DNA from: a candidate division CSSED10-310 bacterium
GTDB taxonomy: Bacteria; CSSED10-310; JAFGDC01
Direction: 5' to 3'
Length of the DNA stretch: 7,964 bases
Assembly (NCBI GenBank): GCA_016932295.1
Contig: JAFGDC010000050.1
Span: 1 to 7,964, forward strand
Position numbers and translations under genes: made by a program
In this document: positions 1 through 6,144 of the stretch, in pieces
How positions within the stretch are numbered: the stretch's first letter is position 1
Layout: each line of letters opens with the position of its first letter
The notes under the pieces: model-generated
Databases searched by the model: none
Told to the model about the DNA's origin: nothing
The model's input: the letters and a program-made list of their open reading frames with translations, nothing else

Positions 1-118
1 CGGCTCCCGCCGGCGGCAGGCACCAGCCGAGCAGGATCACGACTGCCCAAAGCGTAAAACGATCCGGATTCATCCACTTGTGCCGCCATGTCCGCTGGTT
101 GGTCACCCGCTTCTTCAT
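1..118 (-). CDS. 5' end of a secreted or membrane protein gene (partial, runs off window)
   Basis: The minus strand opens with two adjacent ATG codons (121-119 and 118-116), preceded by GGGAGGA at 128-122. I chose the second ATG because it leaves 4 nt after GGAGG, against 1 nt for the first. Thirty-nine codons are visible. The peptide starts MKKRVTNQRTWRHKWMNPDR, then has a hydrophobic stretch (FTLWAVVILLGWCLP) ending PPAGA. This is a Sec-type signal peptide with a rather long n-region, or a signal anchor. A later in-frame ATG at 73-71 (MNPDRF...) would give a more usual signal peptide but has no clear ribosome binding site. The mature protein lies outside the window, so no function can be given. 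The gene is divergent from the metallophosphoesterase gene. Confidence 0.65.
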   Translation of the reverse strand, partial: MKKRVTNQRTWRHKWMNPDRFTLWAVVILLGWCLPPAGA

Positions 119-403
119 CATTCCTCCCGTTGATCCGGTCTGCTCGTGGCAACGGTGCGGCGTTGGTCGAAATGCAGCGGTTCCGATTTTCCGGTGATGG
201 GGCAGCCTGCCTTCTGCAGGCAATCAGCCTGAATGGTACCTTGCCGCCGTATCTCCATCATGTCCGTGATAGTACATCCATCGCTCACTCTACTTTTAAC
301 TCAAATCGATGACAATAATCAGGGGCGCCGCGCTTTCTCGTCACGACATTTCTGCCGGCCTGGAGACGCTGGCGCTGCCGGCCCGATGTGGTAGGATGTG
401 CCC
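119..403. other. Divergent intergenic region
   Basis: About 285 bp separate two divergent genes. It holds the ribosome binding site of the minus-strand gene, a candidate minus-strand promoter (287-315) and a perfect 6-bp hairpin, GCCTGC-CTTCT-GCAGGC, at 205-221. If the minus promoter is real, the hairpin would lie in a roughly 160-nt 5' leader. I compared the leader with common riboswitch consensus sequences from memory and found no match. A short plus-strand reading frame (88-312) crosses the region but has no ribosome binding site and looks like chance. Confidence 0.5.
287..315 (-). promoter_or_regulatory. Candidate sigma70-like promoter for the minus-strand gene
   Basis: Read on the minus strand, TTGTCA (315-310, 5/6 match to TTGACA) is followed after exactly 17 nt by TAGAGT (292-287, 4/6 match to TATAAT). 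Transcription would begin near 280 and give a leader of about 160 nt before the ATG at 118. The region around it is locally AT-rich. This is consensus matching only. Confidence 0.3.
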
Positions 404-1612
404 GTGAAGCGCTATCGGAACAAGTTTTTTCTCAGCGATCTCCATATCGGCGATGGTTCATGGCCCGATAACTTTGGTGCGGGCCGCGAAGAACTGCTGG
501 CCGGTTTGCTCGACCGGATCGCCGTTGAATGCAATGGCGAATCGGAAGTGATCCTGCTGGGGGATATCCTCGATTTTTCCATCCTGGATCATCTGGAAGT
601 GCGTGAGTTGTCCGCCGTGAACCGTTGCGTGGATGCGGTGGCGGACGCCTATCCGCGGCTGTTCGGAGCATTCCGTCGCTTTGTCAGGTCGGGAAATCGT
701 CTGTTCTACGTTCCCGGCAACCATGATTATGCCATGACCACCCTGAAAACCTCCGAGCGGTTCGTGCATCATGTCATCCCGCGTTTCAGATCGGCCCGGT
801 ATGCGCGGCTGGTGGGAACCGCCAGGTTCTATCTGAGCCCGACGATGAAGATTTACGCCGAGCACGGCCATCGTTACGACGGGGAGAACGTCCACCGCGC
901 TGGTTCACGCCCCTTCGGATCAATTCTCGCGGATCGCTTCGCGCGCCGCTGGGAACGGTTGCGCATCCAGGAGAATCCGCCGGAGCATCGCTATCCATTG
1001 CGGGTCGCCAGGGATATCCGCCCCATATCCCACGTGCCCGGCTATCTCCGGCACCTGGTGGCCGAGGGATTACTGCCCGCCGCCATCTACGACCGGACCA
1101 TCCGCCACCTGGTGTCCCTGTACGCCGAGAGCAATACTCCTTTTGCACAGCGGTTCCTCAGGATGCTCGGGAATTCACCCGCCACGATCCGGGACAGCAT
1201 CGTTGTCTCGAGGCTCCGGGATACCTTACCGAAACTGCTTGCGCAACGGGCGGAACAGTTGCTGCTGGGTTTTTCATCCGGGCTGCATGCCAGGCGCAGG
1301 ATCACCGTGGCGGAAGCGTTGGACCTCTCCTTCGTACCCCGCACCATCATCTTCGGGCACTCTCATGCCGTGGATGCGCGCGTCTTTGGCGATGGTCTGC
1401 GCTACTTCAACACCGGCACCTGGCGGGATATCTTCCTGGTGGACGAGAAGGGCGAGGTGCGGAGCATCGTGGATCATTTCCCCTATGTCCACATGTGGCT
1501 TGACGAGTCAGCGGAAATCCACGGCGTGGTGCGGGATGCGAGGGACGGGGGCGAACTGGACGTACCTGCCGTGCGCGCCGGGATCATCGCCGCCGGGGTG
1601 GTGATGGAGTGA
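404..1612 (+). CDS. Calcineurin-like metallophosphoesterase
   Basis: This is a 402-aa two-metal phosphoesterase with the ordered motif set of the family: SDLH (D12, H14), GDILD (D54, D57), GNHDY (N106, H107), EHGHRYD (H154/H156) and FGHSH (H319, H321), followed by YFNTGTW. These residues normally hold a dinuclear Mn/Fe/Zn centre that hydrolyses phosphomono-, phosphodi- or pyrophosphate esters. About 160 residues, mostly helical and rich in Arg and Leu, lie between EHGHRYD and GHSH. That makes the protein clearly longer than LpxH-type enzymes of about 240 aa, and the GNHD motif also differs from the GNRD of LpxH. There is no signal peptide, so it should be cytoplasmic or peripheral at the membrane. 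The start is GTG: the codon at 404 has AGGA (393-396) at 7 nt, while an in-frame GTG at 398 sits almost on that motif. An 89-bp gap separates it from the next gene. The substrate is unknown. Confidence 0.9.
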   Translation: MKRYRNKFFLSDLHIGDGSWPDNFGAGREELLAGLLDRIAVECNGESEVILLGDILDFSILDHLEVRELSAVNRCVDAVADAYPRLFGAFRRFVRSGNRLFYVPGNHDYAMTTLKTSERFVHHVIPRFRSARYARLVGTARFYLSPTMKIYAEHGHRYDGENVHRAGSRPFGSILADRFARRWERLRIQENPPEHRYPLRVARDIRPISHVPGYLRHLVAEGLLPAAIYDRTIRHLVSLYAESNTPFAQRFLRMLGNSPATIRDSIVVSRLRDTLPKLLAQRAEQLLLGFSSGLHARRRITVAEALDLSFVPRTIIFGHSHAVDARVFGDGLRYFNTGTWRDIFLVDEKGEVRSIVDHFPYVHMWLDESAEIHGVVRDARDGGELDVPAVRAGIIAAGVVME

Positions 1613-1621
1613 CCTGTTATG

Positions 1622-1646
1622 GCCGCCGCTGAATCGCCATGGCGGC
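1622..1646. other. Intercistronic inverted repeat
   Basis: GCCGCC (1622-1627) and GGCGGC (1641-1646) can pair across a 13-nt loop. The loop side contains the 10-bp palindrome CGCCATGGCG (1635-1644). No U-run follows, so it is not a classical intrinsic terminator. It lies just after the metallophosphoesterase stop and could separate that gene from the downstream cluster. Confidence 0.35.
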
Positions 1647-1667
1647 AGCCTCGCTCCGGGGGGCTGT

Positions 1668-1695
1668 TTGCGTATCCAGCGGCCGCAAGTATACT
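1668..1695 (+). promoter_or_regulatory. Candidate promoter giving a leaderless transcript
   Basis: TATACT at 1690-1695 matches TATAAT at 5/6. A weak TTGCGT (1668-1673, 3/6) lies 16 nt upstream. The -10-like box occupies positions -12 to -7 relative to the ATG at 1702, so transcription would start at the ATG itself. No Shine-Dalgarno sequence precedes that ATG, which agrees with leaderless initiation. Confidence 0.35.
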
Positions 1696-1701
1696 GGCGA
1701 C

Positions 1702-2508
1702 ATGAGCAGGAAGATGCGCAGGGAAATGATTGTCCTGGTTGTGGTACTGTCGGCGACGCTGCCCGTCCGCTGCCGGGCGGCGCTCGGAGACGTGGTGCAG
1801 AGCTTCCCGTCGCCCGGTTCCTGGCCGGAGGGACTGGCCTGGGACGGTTGCTACCTCTGGAACGCCGATGGGTACGGGTGCGCCATTTACGTGCTGGAGC
1901 CGTCAACGGGAGCCGTCGTGCGCAGCTATCCCAGCCCCGGTTCCTTCCCGGAAGGGCTCGCCTTCGCGGACGGGTATCTCTATAACTGCGACTGGGATAC
2001 GCACATGATCTATAAATTGGCAGTTTCCGAAACCAGCCTGACCATCCTGGAGAGCTTCCCGACGCCGGGCGAGCGCGCCATCGGCCTGGCCTGGGACGGC
2101 CACCGCCTGTGGCATGCGGCATGGTTGTGGCACCTCTACGCCATGGCGCGGGACGGTTCACTGTTGAACGAGTTCACCACGCCGGACCAGCATCCCGAAG
2201 ATCTCGCCTGGGATGGAACCAACCTGTGGCTGACCGACTGGTATTCCGCCACCATCTACCGGATCGACCCCTACAGCGGCGCGGTCACACTCTCTTTCCC
2301 GTCACCCGGCGTGCGCTCCGTGGGACTCGCCTTCGACGGTCGCTACCTGTGGAACTCCGATACCGATCAGGCACATTCCGGCACCATTTTCAAGATCGAC
2401 GTGGGTATGACCGAACTGCCCACCCTTACCCCCATGACCATACTGGCGCTCTGCATGCTGTTGAGCGTCGTTCTCCTGGTATTCGCCAGGACATGCCGGT
2501 GGAGATGA
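1702..2508 (+). CDS. Exported beta-propeller repeat protein with C-terminal sorting-like tail
   Basis: This is a 268-aa protein in three parts. Residues 1-26 form a Sec signal peptide: basic start MSRKMRRE, hydrophobic MIVLVVVLSATL, end CRA. Residues about 34-235 contain five tandem blades starting near 34, 75, 118, 157 and 198 (spacing 39-43). They share the pattern S(F/Y)PSPG, then GLAWDG, then YLWN, then an IY(R/K)(I/L) strand, as in glutamine-cyclotransferase or YVTN-type propellers. The C-terminus has ELPTLTP at 238-244, a hydrophobic segment (about 245-262) and a basic end RTCRWR. This is the architecture of an IPTL-CTERM sorting signal (PTL box, membrane helix, Arg tail), although the usual Trp-Gly after the box is absent. 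The protein is probably exported and anchored or sorted. The start at 1702 was chosen because it gives the signal peptide; an in-frame ATG at 1639 would add 21 unlikely residues. The stop overlaps the next start as ATGA. Its ligand or role is unknown. Confidence 0.85.
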   Translation: MSRKMRREMIVLVVVLSATLPVRCRAALGDVVQSFPSPGSWPEGLAWDGCYLWNADGYGCAIYVLEPSTGAVVRSYPSPGSFPEGLAFADGYLYNCDWDTHMIYKLAVSETSLTILESFPTPGERAIGLAWDGHRLWHAAWLWHLYAMARDGSLLNEFTTPDQHPEDLAWDGTNLWLTDWYSATIYRIDPYSGAVTLSFPSPGVRSVGLAFDGRYLWNSDTDQAHSGTIFKIDVGMTELPTLTPMTILALCMLLSVVLLVFARTCRWR

Positions 2509-3596
2509 ATCATACCAACTTGAAAATCCTGGCTCCCGTCAATTGCGCCGCCGAGGTGAAAAAAATCGTGCAGGCCGGCGCCGAGGAATTGTACTGTGGC
2601 GTAATGCCACATGTGTGGCGTGAACGGTATTCCAATGTGGCTTCCATGAACCGGCGCGAGTGGAAGGTCAGCAACATTGCCGACCTGGATGAATTCAGGC
2701 GTGTGATCGAGATGTCTCATGAAGTGGGTGCCCGGGTGTACATGACCATGAACGCCCTTTATACCGAGGGCCAGTACGGCATGGTTCTGGAAACGATAGA
2801 GCGAGCCATGGTGATGGGCGTGGATGCCTTCATCGTGGCTGACATCGGACTGTTGGTCACACTTCGCGAGCGCGGTCTCAGGCCGGAGTTGCACATGTCC
2901 ACGGGCGGCACCACCTTCAACACGGCGACGGCCCGTTTCTATCGTTCACTGGGCGTGACGAGGATCATTGTGCCGCGGCATATCACCATCGCCGAGGCGG
3001 CTGACCTGGCGGCACGAGATCCGGACCTGCATTTCGAGTTGTTCGGGCTCAACCGCGGTTGCAAGAACATCGATGGTTTCTGTACCTTTCACCATGGTGT
3101 GAACGAGGTCCGTCTCGGCAGGATCTGGGATATTCCCAAGAAGATGAATCTGGATCAGAAAATGTTGAACTGGATGCGCCGGTTGCCGCGGCGCGTGGCC
3201 GAGCCGCTGGCGCGGGCCCGGCTGTTCGGCTCGGTGGGTGCCTGCTTCCTGGGCTATGATGTAACCACGGCGACGGAACGGGAACGTTCCGCCGAGCTGG
3301 TCGATGTCGCCACCCGCAACGTGCGTGACACCTTCAACCTTCTGACCGGCATCGATACCTGCGGAGCCTGTCGGATCGGTGACATGGCGGCGGCGGGTAT
3401 CCACAGCATCAAAATTGTCGGCCGGGAAAACCTCACTCCCAAGAAGGTACAGGACACGCGGTTTCTTGATCAGGCGCGGAGCTATTTCGCTGTTCAGCCG
3501 GCCGGTGACCATCGGCGGCATGAACCGGAAATCCGCAGGATTTACAAGGACGTGTACGGATTCGATTGCGGCCGGCGCTGCTATTATCCGGATTGA
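2505..3596 (+). CDS. U32 family protein, UbiU/TrhP-like
   Basis: This 363-aa member of the peptidase U32 family opens with KILAPVN and has AGAEELYCG (24-32), then MTMNAL, DAFIVADIG and ELHMSTGGTTFN on a TIM-barrel-like core, and SIKIVGR (311-317). Despite the name, studied relatives (UbiU, UbiV, TrhP, RlhA) act in O2-independent hydroxylation. Candidate [4Fe-4S] ligands are visible. C186-x6-C193 matches the spacing I recall for UbiU, C247 lies in the equivalent GAC motif, and C286/C289 (DTCGAC) may replace the fourth ligand. A further CGRRC pair (355, 359) ends the protein (CYYPD). No signal peptide is present, so it should be cytoplasmic. The start is uncertain: ATG 2505 overlaps the previous stop (ATGA), GTG 2499 has AGGA at a better 7-nt spacing, and ATG 2493 is also in frame. 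It is followed after 8 bp by a second U32-like gene. Confidence 0.88.
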   Translation: MNHTNLKILAPVNCAAEVKKIVQAGAEELYCGVMPHVWRERYSNVASMNRREWKVSNIADLDEFRRVIEMSHEVGARVYMTMNALYTEGQYGMVLETIERAMVMGVDAFIVADIGLLVTLRERGLRPELHMSTGGTTFNTATARFYRSLGVTRIIVPRHITIAEAADLAARDPDLHFELFGLNRGCKNIDGFCTFHHGVNEVRLGRIWDIPKKMNLDQKMLNWMRRLPRRVAEPLARARLFGSVGACFLGYDVTTATERERSAELVDVATRNVRDTFNLLTGIDTCGACRIGDMAAAGIHSIKIVGRENLTPKKVQDTRFLDQARSYFAVQPAGDHRRHEPEIRRIYKDVYGFDCGRRCYYPD

Positions 3597-3604
3597 GGAG
3601 CATC

Positions 3605-4405
3605 ATGGAACGTGCCATGTTGATCTGGCGGCCGGAGGATCTGGATCGTTTCGATTCGGAGTGTGATCGATTGTATTACGGTCACGAATTCTGTCAGCGG
3701 CTGATACCCAGCTCCTTCGAGCTGGCGGCCGCGGTGGATCGAGCCGCCGCTGCCGGCGCCGCCATGACCCTGGTGCTGCCCTTCGTGACCAATGAAGGAC
3801 TGGCATCGGGTTTGACCATCGTGGAACAGTTCCTGGAGGCCTCGCCGCGGTTTCCTGAAATCGTCGTGAACGATTGGGGGATGGCTCATGAATTAAAACA
3901 ACGGGGTATCCCGGCTGCCTTGGTGTTAGGACGGCTCCTCACCAAGCAGAAGCGTGGACCTCGTATTCTTACCATGGCGAAAAAGCTGCCGGCATCGGTC
4001 ATCGAACATTTCAAGCACAGCAACATCGATGTACCTCATTACGAAGCGTTTTTGCGCGAGGAGTTGGGTATCGTCAGAGTGGAGCTGGACAATACCCTTC
4101 AGGGTATCGCCCGTGTCTCCAGGCTGCCGGCATCCCTTTACCATCCGTTTGCGTACGTCACTACCACGCGGCAGTGTCTGACCGCGCGCTGCGAGCAGCC
4201 TGGCCGCAATCCCCGCGAACTGGTCGCCTGCGGACGGGAGTGCCGGCTATACGGCTTCGAACTGCGCCATCCTGACATGCCGGTGCCTCTCTACATCAGG
4301 GGCAACACGCAGTTTTTCCGCAATGACCGACTGCCGGACGATCTGGCTGCGCTTTGCATTGACCGCCTGGTGGAAACCGTGGGGATTGCGGTCAGTGACC
4401 GGTGA
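3605..4405 (+). CDS. Short U32 family protein, UbiV-like
   Basis: This is a 266-aa protein starting at ATG 3605, with AGGAG (3596-3600) 4 nt upstream and overlapping the previous stop. It resembles the short partner UbiV of the UbiU/UbiV pair. It begins with a Trp-Pro stretch (LIWRPEDLDRF), has YYGHEFC (C30) near the N-terminus, TLVLPFVTNEG in the barrel, and HPFAYVTTTRQCLTARC late in the chain. The CxTAR motif holds C191, with C196, C209 and C213 following. The spacing C196-x12-C209-x3-C213 equals the spacing I recall for E. coli UbiV (C180, C193, C197), whereas the CxTAR motif itself points to C191, so one cysteine is extra. C30 would complete a [4Fe-4S] site. A role as partner of the preceding U32 protein in a heterodimeric, O2-independent hydroxylase is inferred. 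The target is unknown. Confidence 0.82.
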   Translation: MERAMLIWRPEDLDRFDSECDRLYYGHEFCQRLIPSSFELAAAVDRAAAAGAAMTLVLPFVTNEGLASGLTIVEQFLEASPRFPEIVVNDWGMAHELKQRGIPAALVLGRLLTKQKRGPRILTMAKKLPASVIEHFKHSNIDVPHYEAFLREELGIVRVELDNTLQGIARVSRLPASLYHPFAYVTTTRQCLTARCEQPGRNPRELVACGRECRLYGFELRHPDMPVPLYIRGNTQFFRNDRLPDDLAALCIDRLVETVGIAVSDR

Positions 4406-4412
4406 GCCGCCC

Positions 4413-5843
4413 ATGCCGGAGCATCTTTCGACCGAGCCGCTCGTCTTGCTGATCAATCCGCCGGAGACCAACATCGTCGCTTCGGAGGTGCCTGGCGCGG
4501 TGCGCGAGGAGACCGCCGCCATGCCGCCGCTGGGGTTACTCTACCTTCAGGCGGCTCTGGTGAACGCCGGATACCGCGCGGTGGTTCTCGATCTGGCTCC
4601 GGCCGACCTTTCGGATGTGGATTTGCGCAAGGAACTCAGTCTCCACCCGGCCACGGTCATCGGTATCGGCGCGGTGACGCACAAGCTGGTGGACGCGGCG
4701 CGCGTCCTGCGGGCGGTGACGGAGACCCATCCAGGAGCAGTGCGCTGCCTCGGCGGGCCGCATACCACGGTGTTTCCCGGAGAGAGTCTGCGTTTGCCGG
4801 GAGTTGATTTCATCGTGGTGGGCGAGGCTGAGCAGTCCTTCGTAGGACTGGTGAGACGGCTGGTGGCCGGGGTGGAACCCGCGGACATGCCCGGAGTGTA
4901 CGCCGCGGCGCGGGACTGGGACCGGTCCGTTTTTCCACCAGGCGAGCCGGTGCGGGATCTCGATAACCTGCCGTTTCCCGACAACCGGCGTGGGGCGGGG
5001 GAGATCTACCGCGATGCGCTGGCCGGGGATCTTCCCCTGGCATCCATTGCCAGTTCCCGCGGATGTCCGTTCGGGTGTAGTTTTTGCAGCACGCCGCGCG
5101 CCGCCTGTCGGACCAGGTCGCCGGCCAATGTCGTGGAGGAGATGGCGCGTTCCGTGGCGTCGGGAGTCGGGTTTATCTACTTTGTGGATGATACCTTCAA
5201 CATCGATGAAGAGCGGGTTCTGGTCCTGTGTCGTTCCATCGAGGCGCGGGGACTGCGCATTCCGTGGAGTTGCCGGGCCCGGGTGGACAGAATCAGCCTT
5301 GATATGGTGATGGCCATGCGCCGGGCGGGATGCGTGCGGATCCAGTTCGGTGTCGAGACGGCGAGTGAGACGGGTTTGCGCATGTTGAACAAGAACATCA
5401 ACCGACAGCAGATCGTCAATGCCTTCCGCATGACGAGGCGCGCCGGTATCCAGTCGGCGGCCTATTTCATGATCGGGCTCCCGCATGAGCACTCCAGGGA
5501 GGATGTGCTGCAGACCCTGTCTTTCGCCATCGAGCTGGATCCCGACTACTCGATGTTCAACGTGTTTACTCCCTACCCTGGTACCGCATTGTATACACTG
5601 GCGGTGGAACGTGGTCTGCTGGACGGCGATCCCTGGCGGTCGTTCGCGCGGGCGCCGGCGCCGGGCTTCATTCCACCTCCCTGGACCGAGTTCTTCGAGG
5701 CGGCGGAACTCTACCGGCTTTTAAATCACTGTTTCCGCAGGTTTTATTGGCGGCCGAGGATGATACTGCGTCAATTGCGTAAAATTGATTCCCTGGAGGA
5801 AATGACCCGGCGTGCACGCACCGCGCTGCGCCTGCTTCACTGA
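4413..5843 (+). CDS. B12-binding-domain radical SAM protein (BchE-like class)
   Basis: This 476-aa protein starts at ATG 4413, 7 bp after the previous stop, with GGTGAG (4401-4406) as ribosome binding site. The N-terminal ~150 residues are a cobalamin-binding-like Rossmann domain: LINPP (13-17), MPPLGLLYLQAAL, GGPHTTVFP (114-122), DFIVVGEAE (132-140). The classical DxHxxG cobalamin motif is absent, as in many members of this class, so cofactor use is not certain. The radical SAM domain has GCPFGCSFC (C218, C222, C225; CxxxCxxC), then YFVDDTFN, VRIQFGVETAS, YFMIGLPHE and FTPYPGT. A C-terminal helical region ends RRFYWRPRMILRQL. Such enzymes bind a [4Fe-4S] cluster and cleave SAM to make a 5'-deoxyadenosyl radical; many methylate or cyclise unactivated carbons (BchE, HpnP and relatives). 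The substrate is unknown, but linkage to the two U32 genes suggests a shared pathway. Confidence 0.92.
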   Translation: MPEHLSTEPLVLLINPPETNIVASEVPGAVREETAAMPPLGLLYLQAALVNAGYRAVVLDLAPADLSDVDLRKELSLHPATVIGIGAVTHKLVDAARVLRAVTETHPGAVRCLGGPHTTVFPGESLRLPGVDFIVVGEAEQSFVGLVRRLVAGVEPADMPGVYAAARDWDRSVFPPGEPVRDLDNLPFPDNRRGAGEIYRDALAGDLPLASIASSRGCPFGCSFCSTPRAACRTRSPANVVEEMARSVASGVGFIYFVDDTFNIDEERVLVLCRSIEARGLRIPWSCRARVDRISLDMVMAMRRAGCVRIQFGVETASETGLRMLNKNINRQQIVNAFRMTRRAGIQSAAYFMIGLPHEHSREDVLQTLSFAIELDPDYSMFNVFTPYPGTALYTLAVERGLLDGDPWRSFARAPAPGFIPPPWTEFFEAAELYRLLNHCFRRFYWRPRMILRQLRKIDSLEEMTRRARTALRLLH

Positions 5844-5880
5844 GCCCTGGACTTTATGAGAATAGATCGGAGAGAACGAG

Positions 5881-5886
5881 AGGAGG
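5881..5886 (+). promoter_or_regulatory. Ribosome binding site deciding the amphi-Trp start
   Basis: AGGAGG lies in a purine-rich run, 5 nt before ATG 5892 and only 2 nt before ATG 5889. It is the strongest ribosome binding site of the cluster. It argues against the earlier in-frame ATG at 5856, whose extra residues (MRIDRREREED) are this ribosome binding site translated. Confidence 0.7.
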
Positions 5887-5891
5887 ACATG

Positions 5892-6125
5892 ATGGCCGAG
5901 AAGGAAGGCAAACCCGACCGCGACACGGAACGGTCGTACCCGCTGAGTCAGTTCATTGCCAAACTGCGGCGGCTGGCTGATTGCCTGGAAAGGGGCGTCC
6001 CCTTCAAGATACAGGTGGCAGGCGAGCGTATCACGGTGCCGGTGGATGCCGCCATCGGCATCGAGCATGAACGGGAGGGTGGCAAGGTGGAGCTGGAGTT
6101 TCAGCTTTCCTGGCGTGAGGGTTGA
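5892..6125 (+). CDS. Amphi-Trp domain protein
   Basis: This is a 77-aa acidic protein, and the domain fills most of it. Residues ~15-35 form a helix (YPLSQFIAKLRRLADCLERG). Strands follow: PFKIQVAGERITVPVD, then IGIEHEREGGKVELEFQLSW ending with the Trp that gives the family its name. The pattern (helix, EG-x-P, ERI-VPxD, I-x-x-EHERE, VELEFQLSW) matches the small amphi-Trp family, whose molecular function is not established as far as I know. ATG 5892 was chosen for its AGGAGG. It is the last gene of the plus-strand cluster, 48 bp after the radical SAM gene and 19 bp before the convergent stop at 6145. It might be an accessory or scaffold protein of the module; this is inference only. Confidence 0.8.
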   Translation: MAEKEGKPDRDTERSYPLSQFIAKLRRLADCLERGVPFKIQVAGERITVPVDAAIGIEHEREGGKVELEFQLSWREG

Positions 6126-6144
6126 TTATCGGTTCGGGACGGGA

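Noticed and set aside
88..312. 74-codon plus-strand frame in the divergent region
   Set aside because: It overlaps the minus-strand signal peptide start, has no ribosome binding site and encodes no recognisable domain.
404..1612. Calling the phosphoesterase LpxH
   Set aside because: It is about 160 aa longer than usual LpxH and has GNHD rather than GNRD, so only the broad family is supported.
2109..2492. Upstream extension of the U32 reading frame
   Set aside because: It overlaps the propeller gene in another frame, has no family similarity, and the U32 homology begins at about 2505.
2505..4405. Calling the U32 proteins collagenase-type peptidases or naming them ubiU and ubiV
   Set aside because: Cluster-type cysteines argue against the peptidase label, and no ubiquinone-specific neighbour supports the ubi names.
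4536..5492. 318-codon open frame on the minus strand opposite the radical SAM gene
   Set aside because: It has no recognisable domain and lies wholly antisense to a gene with clear family motifs. Long antisense frames are expected in GC-rich coding sequence.
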